The translations under genes were made by a program, and so were the position numbers. 64,000 bases of DNA from Chloroflexi bacterium B3_Chlor (GTDB lineage: Bacteria; Chloroflexota; Anaerolineae; UBA7937; B3-Chlor). Below, one piece after another: positions 16,058-25,455 of the stretch. Below the pieces are notes generated by a model, which was not told the origin of the DNA, did not search any database, and saw only the letters and a list, made by a program, of their open reading frames with translations. Where the stretch lies: assembly GCA_005223035.1 (NCBI GenBank), contig NJBK01000002.1, positions 1-64,000 on the forward strand, given 5' to 3'. The stretch's first letter is position 1. Each line of letters opens with the position of its first letter.

Positions 16058-19000
16058 ATGAGCGAGATGGAGAGCGGAGGTCTGCCCGAGTCGGCCGAGG
16101 AGGCAGAGGAACACAGCAATGTGGAACTCATAGACGTGCAGACCACCGTGAGGAGATACCTGCAATGTCTGCTGGATGACTTGGAGTTGCAGGATATCTC
16201 ATCCTCGTACCTGCCACTGCGCCTCAGGCCTTTTCGGGGTTTTGCTTCCAGGTCGCAAGAAGGTGACCAGGATGCTGAGCCACGGTCTGACAATTGGCTT
16301 GGGAGTACGTCGGACATTCTTCCAGCCCTTGAAGGTTGGGAAAGGATTGTTCTCCTGGGGAGGGCAGGGGCCGGAAAGACCACCACATTGCGCTGGCTAG
16401 CACATCAGCAGGCAGAACACTTGCTGACTGGGGGCAACTCCCGACTGGAAGGCAAGAGCATACCAGCACAATACCTACCCCTCTTTGTTGAACTGTCCGC
16501 AAGCAACGAGGGTGATGGCTTGCTGAGCGCCCTGGCAGGTGTCTTCGAGAAGTACGAACTGACGGTCAACGAGGAAGCGGTGGGTAACATCCTCGATCGC
16601 AACGCCATCGTGTTTCTCGTCGATGGCCTGGAGCACATTCGTGATAACCAACTGCTGGATGAGCTGGCCCGCTTGGTCGAGTCCGGAAATACGAAGTGTG
16701 TTGTCACATGCCGCACGGAGGACTATGGCGCTTTCCGGCGCTGGCTCGAAGATCCGCTTGTGCTTGAGCTTGAGGATATGGATGAGGAAGAGCGCAGGAC
16801 TTACATACAGAGCCAGCTGCCTGAATCCGCTGGGGCCTTCGCCCTGTCGAGGGCCAGAGGAGAGGAGCCACTGTGGAACCTGCTCAGGATTCCCCTCTTC
16901 TCAACGACATTCGTGGAGCTGGCGGAGCAAGCTGCGAATGGATTGGGGTGGGTCGAAGGCACCACGCTCGTGCAGGAGGGAGTACGGCGGCTATTGGAGG
17001 CCACGACTTCACGGCTGATCGACTTGGACATTGACGAGGCAAGACGCGATTTGGCGGCCCTGGCTCTTCAAATGCAGCGAGTGCGCAAGTCCAATACCCC
17101 TGAGCTTGGTAGTGGACACCTTGTCATCCAGCTTGGTTCCCCAGGAACAGCGGTCTCACCGCAGCGGCTTTCCAGCCTTGCCTCCACGGGCATCATAACC
17201 ATCTCGAAGGCGGAGGACAGCGTATGGTTCGCCGACAGTATGGTGCAGGATTACTTCGCGGCGCTAGCCATGAGTGAGTCCTACACAGGTGCACTGTCCA
17301 AGAGCATCTGTCTCGATTCCGAGGAGACGGCAGAACATTGGGAAGGGGTCTTGCTTCACCTCTACCATTTCTTGTCTGATCGCCTGGGGTACTTGCAGCA
17401 ACTCTTGCAGACTCGGATTGATGGGTGGGGCCCTCGCGTCGCGGCCAAGTGTCTTGCATACAACGAGGATTCTCACGAGGCTCGCCAGCTAGCGGCATCG
17501 CTTGCCCTGGTTGACGCCGTTGATCTGACATCCGTCTACCGGCTGGGGGTAGCGCTCAAAGACCTCGGAAAGAAGGACGACGCTGCCGCTCTGTTCGAGG
17601 GCATGCTTGGGCGTGAGCGAGAGGATTCGCGCCCACGCCAGGAGATGTTGGGCTATCGAGAGAAGTACGGACGAGGTTCCCTCGACTCGTCCTGGCCTGC
17701 ACAACCTGAGCGGATAATCTCGCGGCGAAACCTAGGTCTGCTGTATCGTGAGCTGGATCAGGTCGACAGGGCAGTGACGGAACTGGAGGAAGCTGCCCAG
17801 GGAGCAAATGCCGCCTGCTCGGATACCTATCACGAGTTGGGGCTAGCTTATCTGCAACAGGGGCGCCTTGAGGACGCGTTGACATCATTCCAACACGCAA
17901 TTGCCCTCAATTCTGGAGTGGCTGCCTATCACTACAGCGCAGGCGTCGTGCTGAACCATCTGCAGCGCTACGCTGAGGCTCAGGCGGAGCTTCAGCAAGC
18001 GACTATGTTTGAGCCCGAGGATCCGGGGTCGTATCTGGAGCTGGGCTTTGCCTACGAGAAGCAGGAGTGGTACGAGGAAGCCCTAGCTGCCTATCAGGCA
18101 GCGGAAGCACGCGATCCACGCGAGCCATTGTGTCCACAACGGATCAGCGGACTTCTGTCAGTGCACGAGCGATGGGATGAAGCCGCTCAGGCGTTGCGGC
18201 GTGCGCTGGCGCTTGCACCCAACAAAGCAGATTGGCATTACGAGTTGGGTGAGCTGTATGACCGCCGTGGCCGGCACCGGGACGCACTGGCGGAATACCT
18301 CCATGCAACTGATCTGGATCCGAAGAACCCTGAGTACCTCCACACGGCCGGAGCGCTCTTCCACAAGATGAATCGCCCTGCAAAGGCGATAGACTATCTT
18401 GGTGCAGCGGTGGAATTGGATTCAGGGCGGGCTGACTGGTGCTTTGATCTGGCCTCAGCGATGGCTTCGCAAGGACGGTACGACGAAGCATGGGTTTGGT
18501 CGGAGCGCTCGGTAGGCCTCGCGCCAGACGATCCCCAGCATCAGGTCCTGGCTGGGACGATTCTGCGCCAGCTAGGGCGACGCAGCGAGGCGGAATCCCA
18601 GCTAAGACAGGCCGCGGAACTGGACCCAGAGCTGGCAGTTGCGCGCTGTGAGCTAGGCCTCCTGCTGGAGGACGAGGGACGACGTGACGAAGCCCTGGCC
18701 GAGTATAAAGCTGCAATAGCTCTTGAACCTGAAGATGCAACCCACCACTACGGGATGGGGGTGCTCCTACACGGTATGGGTCAACACGAGAAGGCTGTGG
18801 AGTCCTTGACCAGAGCGATTGAGTTGAATCCTTCCTTTGCTAAAGCAGCTGAGAAGTTAGGTGCCGTCTTCGAAGAAGCCCAGCACGACGGCGACGCATT
18901 GCGGATGTACGACCAGGCAATCTCCATGGACCCGGCGAATGCGAGCTATCATCTGCGTGCGGGTGCTCTGTGCCAGAAGATGGGGCGCGTGGAGGATGCA

Positions 19001-22000
19001 CTGGGCTACTTGGAGGAATCTTCAAAGCTCGATCCACGGAATGGTGAGATCCACTTCTTACTGGGCCAGGTCTATGAGATCGACGGGTCGCTGGAAAGAG
19101 CCTTGGATGAATACCAGGAGGCGATAGCGTATAGCCCGGAGGATGCAGGGTACCACACCTGTGCAGCTTCGGCCGCCCATCGTCTTGGGCGCGTGAATGA
19201 GGCAAAGGCACAGGCTGAGAAGGCCCTGGAACTGGAACATGCCCGTCCAGAACTGAACTACGAGTTGGGTAGGACATTGCAGGAGATAGGTTTGACCGCG
19301 GAGGCGGCCGTGTGTTTTGAGAGGGCTGCGGAAGTCACACCTGAGGAGCCAGAGTTTCAGTTGCACTACGCGAGGGCTCTGCGCGACCTGGGGCGCGTCG
19401 AAGAGGCAATCCGAGTGCTGGAAGCAGTCCGGCGATCACTTGGAGCATCAGCCGCCATCCACGCCGAGTTGGCGGGGCTGTATTCAACACAAGGCAAGAC
19501 AGCTGAGGCTTTGCAGCGGTGGGATGAAGCGATCAGCCTTGAACCCGAGGACGCTTCCTTTCATTTGGGAAAGGGAACACTGTTGCGTCATGACGGTGAG
19601 CCAGAACTCAGTGTGGCCGTGCTTGAGCGAGCTAGTGCGCTGAATGCCGATAATCCAGAGGTCCAATGGCAGCTAGGGCTGAGTCTCGAGGCAGTTGGCC
19701 GCGATGAGGAAGCATGCAAAGCGCATGGACGTGCCTCGAATTTGGCGCCTGACGTCCATATGTACCAACTATCATATGGTATGGCGTGCCGAAGGCAGGC
19801 TGATCTGAGCCAAGCGACCACCGCCCTGGAGGCCGCGATTGAACTGGCTCCGGACGATGCAGAGAGCAACCATCAACTTGGCGACCTCCGCCTCGAGCAA
19901 GGAGAGCTTGATGAAGCGATGGCCCTCCTGGAGAAGGCGTGTGCGCTGGATCCCGATGTTGGGGCGTACCATCGCTCCTTAGGCCGAGCCCACGCCATGA
20001 TGGGCCAGGACGATGAGGCAATCAGTGCTCTTGAGCGTGCAAGCACACTGATTGAGGGAGACGACGAACTGCTGTACGAACTAGCCCGGGCCGCGGACGC
20101 TCAAGATTATACGCACAAGGCGCTGGCTCTATGTCGTCAAGCTCTTGATTTGAAGCCTCACGATGCTCGCTACCTAGCGCAGGCGGCTGAGTTGCTCAGA
20201 AGGCTCGGGGAGGACGAGGAAGCTGTCCAGATCCTGGAACAGGCATCAGAGCAGGACGTGCCAGAGATTCAGCATGTACTGGCTCAGCTGTACCGTTCTC
20301 AGGGTCGACTGGCAGACGCACTGCACGCGGCGGAACGAGCGGTGCGGCTTGCCCGATCCAGTGCGGAGTACAGGACCCATTACGCAGAGGTGCTGGTTGA
20401 CTTGGATCGGGGGGAGGATGCCACGGCGCAGTTGGAGGAAGGCGTCCGACTTGCCCCTGGGAACTCGGCCAACCGGTTCACCCTCGGCCAGCTATACGAG
20501 GAGCAGGGTCTCTTGGAGCAGGCCGTGGATCAGTACACGGAAGCGGCAAGTCTGGCACCTGACCAGTCGGAATACCACTGGCGACTAGGGGGTCTCCTTG
20601 GGAAGCTGGGGCGCTCCGATGAAGCGACGGCGGCATTGGGAAAGGCCATCGCTCTGGACCCGGACGATGTTGAGGCATGCTTGACCGCCGGGCAGGTGCT
20701 GTATCAGCAAGGGTTGTATGAGGAGGCTCTATCGCAGTTCCAACGTGCTTTGGAGCTGGATAGCAGCCTAGTTTCAGCTCAGAGGGCAGCGGGTGCAGCA
20801 TTGCGCTGTCTCGGAGAAGACACCCGAGCGATTGAGGAACTTAGGAAAGCGATCGAATTGGATCCCGCCGATCATGAGACCCACTTTGAACTCGCGACAG
20901 CTTACGCTGCTGTCGGGAATCTGGAACGCGCTGTGGACAGTTGCCAAAGGGCCATTGACCTGGCTCCGGACGAAGCAAGTTACCATGGGCTCAAGGGCAA
21001 CTTGCTGCGGAGACTGGGTCGCTCTGATGAGGCCGAAAAGTGCCTGCGACAGGCGCTGGCCCTGAATGACAGAGACGTTGAGGCCCATTACGAACTGTCG
21101 GTGGTGTATGAGATGCAGGAGAGGTTCGAGGAAGCTGCTAAGTCCCACGAGCGAGCTGTTCAGCTTGCCTCCGACTCACCAGAATTCCGCCAACCGCTGG
21201 CCGTCGTGGCTTCGAGGATTGCCAAATCCCTTCCGTTGTCCCGAGCGTCCTCCTGGTTTGAGGAAGTCGAGCGAGAGTTGCACCAGGTCCTGGCAAGGAG
21301 GCCCGAAGATGCTCTTGCCCATAGCCAACTGGCTCTCATACATGCGAAGAGAGGCAGGGGAGAGAAAGGCCTTGCCGAGTGTAGGAGGGCCATCGAGCTT
21401 GACCCTGACAATCCGCTACACCATCACAATCTAGGTGTGGTGCTCCACAGCATTGGCAGAGGTGAAGAGGCAGTCCAAGAGCTGCTCGCGGCGTGCGACC
21501 TGGATCCCAAAGATCCTGCCAACCACTACGAGTTGGGCGTGACCTACCTCGCTGTAGATCAGTTGGGACCTGCCATAGCAGCTTTGGAGACGGCCACGCA
21601 ACTGGCTCCTGTGCGCGCAGACTATCAGTACGCCCTGGTGATGGCTTACGAACAAGCAGGGCGTGATGACGAGGCCATTTCAGCACTCACCAAAGCCATG
21701 GAGCATAATCCCAACGTTGCCGATAGACATCACCGTCTGGGCGAATTGTACGACAAGGGGGAACGGTACCAATCCGCCTTGGACGCGTACCTGTCAGCGA
21801 TCGAGCTGGAGCCGAAGAAGGCCCAATACTACTTCGACGCAGGCCTTGCGTATAGGCACATGAGACGGTACGAGAAAGCGGCCCACTATCTACAAGAGGC
21901 GCTCAACAGGAGAGACGATGACCCCCGCTGGTGGGCTGAGCTAGGGGCTGCGCTGGAATCGCAGAACCGTTGGGAAGACGCAGAGATGGCATACCAGAAG

Positions 22001-22867
22001 GCTATTCAGCTGGCGCCAGACGAGCCTTTGTACCTCCTGCATCTGGGTAGGTGCTATGAGAAGCTGGGCCGCTATAGCGATGCCGCGGCACAGTATCTGG
22101 AGGCATCTGCCCTGAGGCCGGACTGGGCGCTGGTTCATGAACGTCTGGCTAGCCTGGCAGAGGCACAGGGTGAGCCCCACGAGGCGCTGCTCAGCTATAG
22201 CAAGGCCCTGCAAGCAGATCCGGCCAACCCTAAGTACCATCTGAAGATGGGTGCTTTGCACAAGCGCGAGAAGCGATATGACCTCGCCATGGAAGAGCTC
22301 CACAGGGCGATGGAGTTGTCGGCAGAGGCGCCGGCTGCATACCATGAAATGGCGGAGATATATGAGGAACAGGGCAATCATGATGAGGCCCTACACGCCT
22401 ACCATCAGGCCCTGCGGGTAATGCCCGACGACGTTGCGTCCCATGTCAAGCTTGGTCAGTTGTGTGGACGGCTTGGACACATTGACAAAGCCGCTGCTCA
22501 CTTGAAGAAGGGTATTCAACTGGAGCCTACCGATGCAACCGCTCATTGCGAACTGGGACGGATATTCGAAATGCAGGGGGACCATAGTGCCGCGTTGCAG
22601 GAGTACGACCAGGCACTCCGCTATGAGCCCGATAGTTTTGCTCCCTACTTTGGGGCAGGCATGATCTACAAGAAGATGAAGCAGTACCCCGAAGCCGTGG
22701 AGATGTTCCGTCACGCGGTGAAGCTGGAACCTCATGACAGTGAAGCTTACAAACAATTGGCAGCCACGAGTGCACTGGCCTTCTTCGTGGCCCGGGGCGC
22801 TCGTTCGGCTGACCGATTTCAAGAACGAACCGATGTGGCACAGGAGGCCAAAACAGCGTGTCGCTGA
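16058..22867 (+). CDS. Giant NACHT-type STAND NTPase with about 50 TPR repeats
   Basis: 2,269 aa from ATG 16058, chosen because AGGGGGAG precedes it by 3-4 bases; an upstream in-frame TTG at 16034 lies inside the previous gene. The NTPase domain carries Walker A GRAGAGKT (101-108), Walker B VFLVDGLEH with D189, and VVTCRTEDY (sensor-1-like), a NACHT pattern. A helical region (about 250-480) leads into tetratricopeptide repeats that fill residues about 490-2255. Two TPR types alternate, for example YHYSAGVVLNHLQRYAEAQ then SYLELGFAYEKQEWYEEAL, giving a 68-residue period repeated about 25 times. There is no signal peptide or membrane helix. STAND proteins oligomerise on ligand sensing and activate an effector. 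The effector candidate is the clan-CD peptidase whose gene overlaps this one by 10 bases. Confidence 0.88.
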   Translation: MSEMESGGLPESAEEAEEHSNVELIDVQTTVRRYLQCLLDDLELQDISSSYLPLRLRPFRGFASRSQEGDQDAEPRSDNWLGSTSDILPALEGWERIVLLGRAGAGKTTTLRWLAHQQAEHLLTGGNSRLEGKSIPAQYLPLFVELSASNEGDGLLSALAGVFEKYELTVNEEAVGNILDRNAIVFLVDGLEHIRDNQLLDELARLVESGNTKCVVTCRTEDYGAFRRWLEDPLVLELEDMDEEERRTYIQSQLPESAGAFALSRARGEEPLWNLLRIPLFSTTFVELAEQAANGLGWVEGTTLVQEGVRRLLEATTSRLIDLDIDEARRDLAALALQMQRVRKSNTPELGSGHLVIQLGSPGTAVSPQRLSSLASTGIITISKAEDSVWFADSMVQDYFAALAMSESYTGALSKSICLDSEETAEHWEGVLLHLYHFLSDRLGYLQQLLQTRIDGWGPRVAAKCLAYNEDSHEARQLAASLALVDAVDLTSVYRLGVALKDLGKKDDAAALFEGMLGREREDSRPRQEMLGYREKYGRGSLDSSWPAQPERIISRRNLGLLYRELDQVDRAVTELEEAAQGANAACSDTYHELGLAYLQQGRLEDALTSFQHAIALNSGVAAYHYSAGVVLNHLQRYAEAQAELQQATMFEPEDPGSYLELGFAYEKQEWYEEALAAYQAAEARDPREPLCPQRISGLLSVHERWDEAAQALRRALALAPNKADWHYELGELYDRRGRHRDALAEYLHATDLDPKNPEYLHTAGALFHKMNRPAKAIDYLGAAVELDSGRADWCFDLASAMASQGRYDEAWVWSERSVGLAPDDPQHQVLAGTILRQLGRRSEAESQLRQAAELDPELAVARCELGLLLEDEGRRDEALAEYKAAIALEPEDATHHYGMGVLLHGMGQHEKAVESLTRAIELNPSFAKAAEKLGAVFEEAQHDGDALRMYDQAISMDPANASYHLRAGALCQKMGRVEDALGYLEESSKLDPRNGEIHFLLGQVYEIDGSLERALDEYQEAIAYSPEDAGYHTCAASAAHRLGRVNEAKAQAEKALELEHARPELNYELGRTLQEIGLTAEAAVCFERAAEVTPEEPEFQLHYARALRDLGRVEEAIRVLEAVRRSLGASAAIHAELAGLYSTQGKTAEALQRWDEAISLEPEDASFHLGKGTLLRHDGEPELSVAVLERASALNADNPEVQWQLGLSLEAVGRDEEACKAHGRASNLAPDVHMYQLSYGMACRRQADLSQATTALEAAIELAPDDAESNHQLGDLRLEQGELDEAMALLEKACALDPDVGAYHRSLGRAHAMMGQDDEAISALERASTLIEGDDELLYELARAADAQDYTHKALALCRQALDLKPHDARYLAQAAELLRRLGEDEEAVQILEQASEQDVPEIQHVLAQLYRSQGRLADALHAAERAVRLARSSAEYRTHYAEVLVDLDRGEDATAQLEEGVRLAPGNSANRFTLGQLYEEQGLLEQAVDQYTEAASLAPDQSEYHWRLGGLLGKLGRSDEATAALGKAIALDPDDVEACLTAGQVLYQQGLYEEALSQFQRALELDSSLVSAQRAAGAALRCLGEDTRAIEELRKAIELDPADHETHFELATAYAAVGNLERAVDSCQRAIDLAPDEASYHGLKGNLLRRLGRSDEAEKCLRQALALNDRDVEAHYELSVVYEMQERFEEAAKSHERAVQLASDSPEFRQPLAVVASRIAKSLPLSRASSWFEEVERELHQVLARRPEDALAHSQLALIHAKRGRGEKGLAECRRAIELDPDNPLHHHNLGVVLHSIGRGEEAVQELLAACDLDPKDPANHYELGVTYLAVDQLGPAIAALETATQLAPVRADYQYALVMAYEQAGRDDEAISALTKAMEHNPNVADRHHRLGELYDKGERYQSALDAYLSAIELEPKKAQYYFDAGLAYRHMRRYEKAAHYLQEALNRRDDDPRWWAELGAALESQNRWEDAEMAYQKAIQLAPDEPLYLLHLGRCYEKLGRYSDAAAQYLEASALRPDWALVHERLASLAEAQGEPHEALLSYSKALQADPANPKYHLKMGALHKREKRYDLAMEELHRAMELSAEAPAAYHEMAEIYEEQGNHDEALHAYHQALRVMPDDVASHVKLGQLCGRLGHIDKAAAHLKKGIQLEPTDATAHCELGRIFEMQGDHSAALQEYDQALRYEPDSFAPYFGAGMIYKKMKQYPEAVEMFRHAVKLEPHDSEAYKQLAATSALAFFVARGARSADRFQERTDVAQEAKTACR

Positions 22868-25455
22868 TAACGTCTAGAGAGCTATTTGACGTAGCCAAGT
22901 TCTCCTTCGATCTGGGCTATCAGGATTCGGGAGTGCTGTTGCTGGAGCATCTTCTGGAGCAGCTGCCGAGCCATGTAGCTGGGCATTGCCTTCTCGGCGA
23001 GAGACTCGTCACTCTGAAGCATTGGGCGGAAGCTCGAGAGCACTTCGAATACCCTTTGATGGTTGATCCTTTGAATCTCTCAGCGCTAAGGGGGATGGGC
23101 CGCATCGACCTGGCGCAGGGTTCCTCTGCCGAGGAAAGCGAATACCTCCAGAGGGCTTGGGGCCTGTACCCGTACGACGCCGTGACCAGGCAACTAGTCG
23201 GTAAATCGTTGGATGACCTGCCTCCCTTGACTCTGGCCCGAATCCTGACCGTGTCTTCCCTTCATGAAGATGCCCTGCGCTACTACCAGGTTGGTTGTGA
23301 GCAATCAGACTCGGCGTCAGCGGAGGCGGTCTTGACACTGGTCCTTGCGCAAGCCTTGTGGAGGGCAGGGCGCGCGGATGAAGCCAGATCTCTGCTGGAG
23401 AGGCTTGCTGGTGAGCAGCCGATGTGGATCAGACCGAAACTGATCCTGGCGGACATAGCACTGGAGCAGCGGGACGATGCCCTCGGCGTGGCTCTGCTAC
23501 ACGATGCCAACGCCCTGGACTGTAGTCTGCTCGTCGCCCAAGAGTTGCTTAGTTTAGATGAGCGGTACGGCTCGCTGATGATGAAGAGTCTTGAAGTGCC
23601 AGCCCCAGGGTCTGAGATCATGGACAGCGCGCCGGCAATCCTGCGGTACCTCTTGCGGGCGGAACCTTTGCCTGCGCCGCTTGCGGCCGACGCGACCTTG
23701 ATGGAGCGATCACCGGATTCAGGGGACCCCCATCTGACCAAGAAGGGCTGCGATCTCGGTGCTGTGGTTGCGGAATCCAGTGATGGTGCTGATGTGGCAC
23801 CTACGTACGAGGTGCCCGAAAGCGAAGCCCCGATTGACAATTCTGGGCAAGGGATCGCGGTTCGCCTCATTCTGTCCAGTCGGGACAGGCTGGTTTCGAG
23901 CTACGGAGAGGACGGGTGTGGAAAGCTGGATGCCAAGCTCTCAGAACTCTGTGAGGCCGTGTCGCGGTCCACAGGTGACGAGGCCATCAAGATCTACGTC
24001 GACGATGAGTCCTGCCTCGCCGAGTTTGGCCTGGGTAACGTTGATCCCTCTGATCCAGAGCAGATAAGGCGACTGATTGAGCAACTCGATTCGAGGCTGA
24101 GGCGGGAATCGAAGGGAGTGAAATCCCTGTTGATCGTCGGGGGTGATTCAGTAATCCCCTTCCATAGGCTTGCCAACCCTACTGATGATGAAGACACAGA
24201 AGTGCTCTCAGACTGGCCCTATGCGGCTCAAGATGGTGGTCCCTTACTCGTAAGATTCAGCGTAGGACGTCTGCCGGACGGCGATCCAGGGGATCTGGCG
24301 ATGCTGTTGCAGCTTGTAGACCAAGCAATCGGGCATCACAATGCCAGCTCTCAGGGTGGCAAGGGCATCACGTCTTCAGGGTGGCTGAATCCGATCCGGA
24401 GATTGCTAGCTTCTGGGCAAGCGTCACAGACCAGCGTTGGCTACTCGGCCGAGATTTGGGCTGAGGCGTCTCGCTCCGTGTTCGAAGTGATAGGGGACGC
24501 CAGCAAGTTGCATGTGTCTCCCCCGTTGACTGACTATGACTTCTTGAGTACATACGAGAACATCCCAGCGCTGAGCTATTTCAATCTGCATGGATTCCGC
24601 GGAAGCTCGTATTGGTACGGTCATGGAGAGTCAGAGCATGGTGCCCCCCTGTTGCCTATTGCACTTACTCCTCTCTCGATCTCTTGGACTGATGCGCAGG
24701 CGGCACTGGTGTACTCGGAGGCGTGCTACGGAGGGGATCTACAGAATCAGCACAGTGACGGCTCGATAGCTATGAGCTTCCTCGCCAAAGGGGCCTTGGG
24801 GTTCATCGGCTCCACCGCGATGTCGTACGGCTCGTTGGCGCCTCCTCTGTCGGGTGCTGACTTGCTTGGCAGATATCTCTGGGAGGGCGTCGTAGGAGGA
24901 CTCCCGATCGGATGTGCGTTGCGAAGGGCAAGGTCGGCGTTGATCCGCGCAGCAACAGAGGACCAAGGCTATCTGGACGGGGAGGACCAGAAGACACTAC
25001 TGAGCTTTGTACTGTACGGTGACCCTTCGTTGTCCCTAACAAGTGCCTCGACATCGTCGGAGATGGACGCCGAACTCCGGGTTGCGTGTCCTCCACTGGC
25101 CTGCTGTTCCTCGATGATGGAAAGCGGATCACTGCCGCTTCCACGAGACCTAAAACAGAAAGTGCAGCACAGTCTGCCCTTCCTATCTATGAATGGCCTT
25201 GAGGCTCATCCGCTTATCCTCTGTAGGGTGGCCTCTTCACACTGTGAATGTGCCACGAATTCGTGCACTTCAAAGCAGCAAACCCAAGGGCACCTTCCCG
25301 AGTTGATTGTCGCCTCTCAGCAGAAGGTGGTTTCCAAGGGCGGGGATCAATTGCGTCACGTTGTCAAAGTGACGGTCAACGCTGATGGTGATGTGCTCAA
25401 AGTGGTCATCTCCAGGGGAGGAACACTCGTGGACAAAGGAAGCAGGCTAAGATGA
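22858..25455 (+). CDS. Cytoplasmic TPR / clan-CD (C25, caspase/gingipain-like) cysteine peptidase with extra C-terminal domain
   Basis: 865 aa, starting at GTG 22858 inside the end of the NACHT gene, with AGGAGG 12 bases upstream. Residues 1-210 are helical, TPR-like. The peptidase region (about 310-720) carries the clan-CD dyad: H578 in YFNLHG and C623 in VYSEACYGG, 45 residues apart, as in caspases and gingipains. LLIVGGDSVIPF and RFSVGRLP are C25-like strands. No signal peptide is present, unlike secreted gingipains, so it probably acts in the cytoplasm. Residues about 745-865 form a separate Cys-rich domain ending RHVVKVTVNADGDVLKVVIS, homologous to the 78-aa product at 32770. By analogy with other STAND and caspase-like pairs it could be the effector activated by the NACHT protein; the substrate is unknown. 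Confidence 0.85.
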   Translation: MSLITSRELFDVAKFSFDLGYQDSGVLLLEHLLEQLPSHVAGHCLLGERLVTLKHWAEAREHFEYPLMVDPLNLSALRGMGRIDLAQGSSAEESEYLQRAWGLYPYDAVTRQLVGKSLDDLPPLTLARILTVSSLHEDALRYYQVGCEQSDSASAEAVLTLVLAQALWRAGRADEARSLLERLAGEQPMWIRPKLILADIALEQRDDALGVALLHDANALDCSLLVAQELLSLDERYGSLMMKSLEVPAPGSEIMDSAPAILRYLLRAEPLPAPLAADATLMERSPDSGDPHLTKKGCDLGAVVAESSDGADVAPTYEVPESEAPIDNSGQGIAVRLILSSRDRLVSSYGEDGCGKLDAKLSELCEAVSRSTGDEAIKIYVDDESCLAEFGLGNVDPSDPEQIRRLIEQLDSRLRRESKGVKSLLIVGGDSVIPFHRLANPTDDEDTEVLSDWPYAAQDGGPLLVRFSVGRLPDGDPGDLAMLLQLVDQAIGHHNASSQGGKGITSSGWLNPIRRLLASGQASQTSVGYSAEIWAEASRSVFEVIGDASKLHVSPPLTDYDFLSTYENIPALSYFNLHGFRGSSYWYGHGESEHGAPLLPIALTPLSISWTDAQAALVYSEACYGGDLQNQHSDGSIAMSFLAKGALGFIGSTAMSYGSLAPPLSGADLLGRYLWEGVVGGLPIGCALRRARSALIRAATEDQGYLDGEDQKTLLSFVLYGDPSLSLTSASTSSEMDAELRVACPPLACCSSMMESGSLPLPRDLKQKVQHSLPFLSMNGLEAHPLILCRVASSHCECATNSCTSKQQTQGHLPELIVASQQKVVSKGGDQLRHVVKVTVNADGDVLKVVISRGGTLVDKGSRLR

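Noticed and set aside
17520-22830. CRISPR-like or DNA-level tandem repeats in the TPR gene
   Set aside because: The periodicity is at protein level; the DNA copies are strongly diverged and fully coding.
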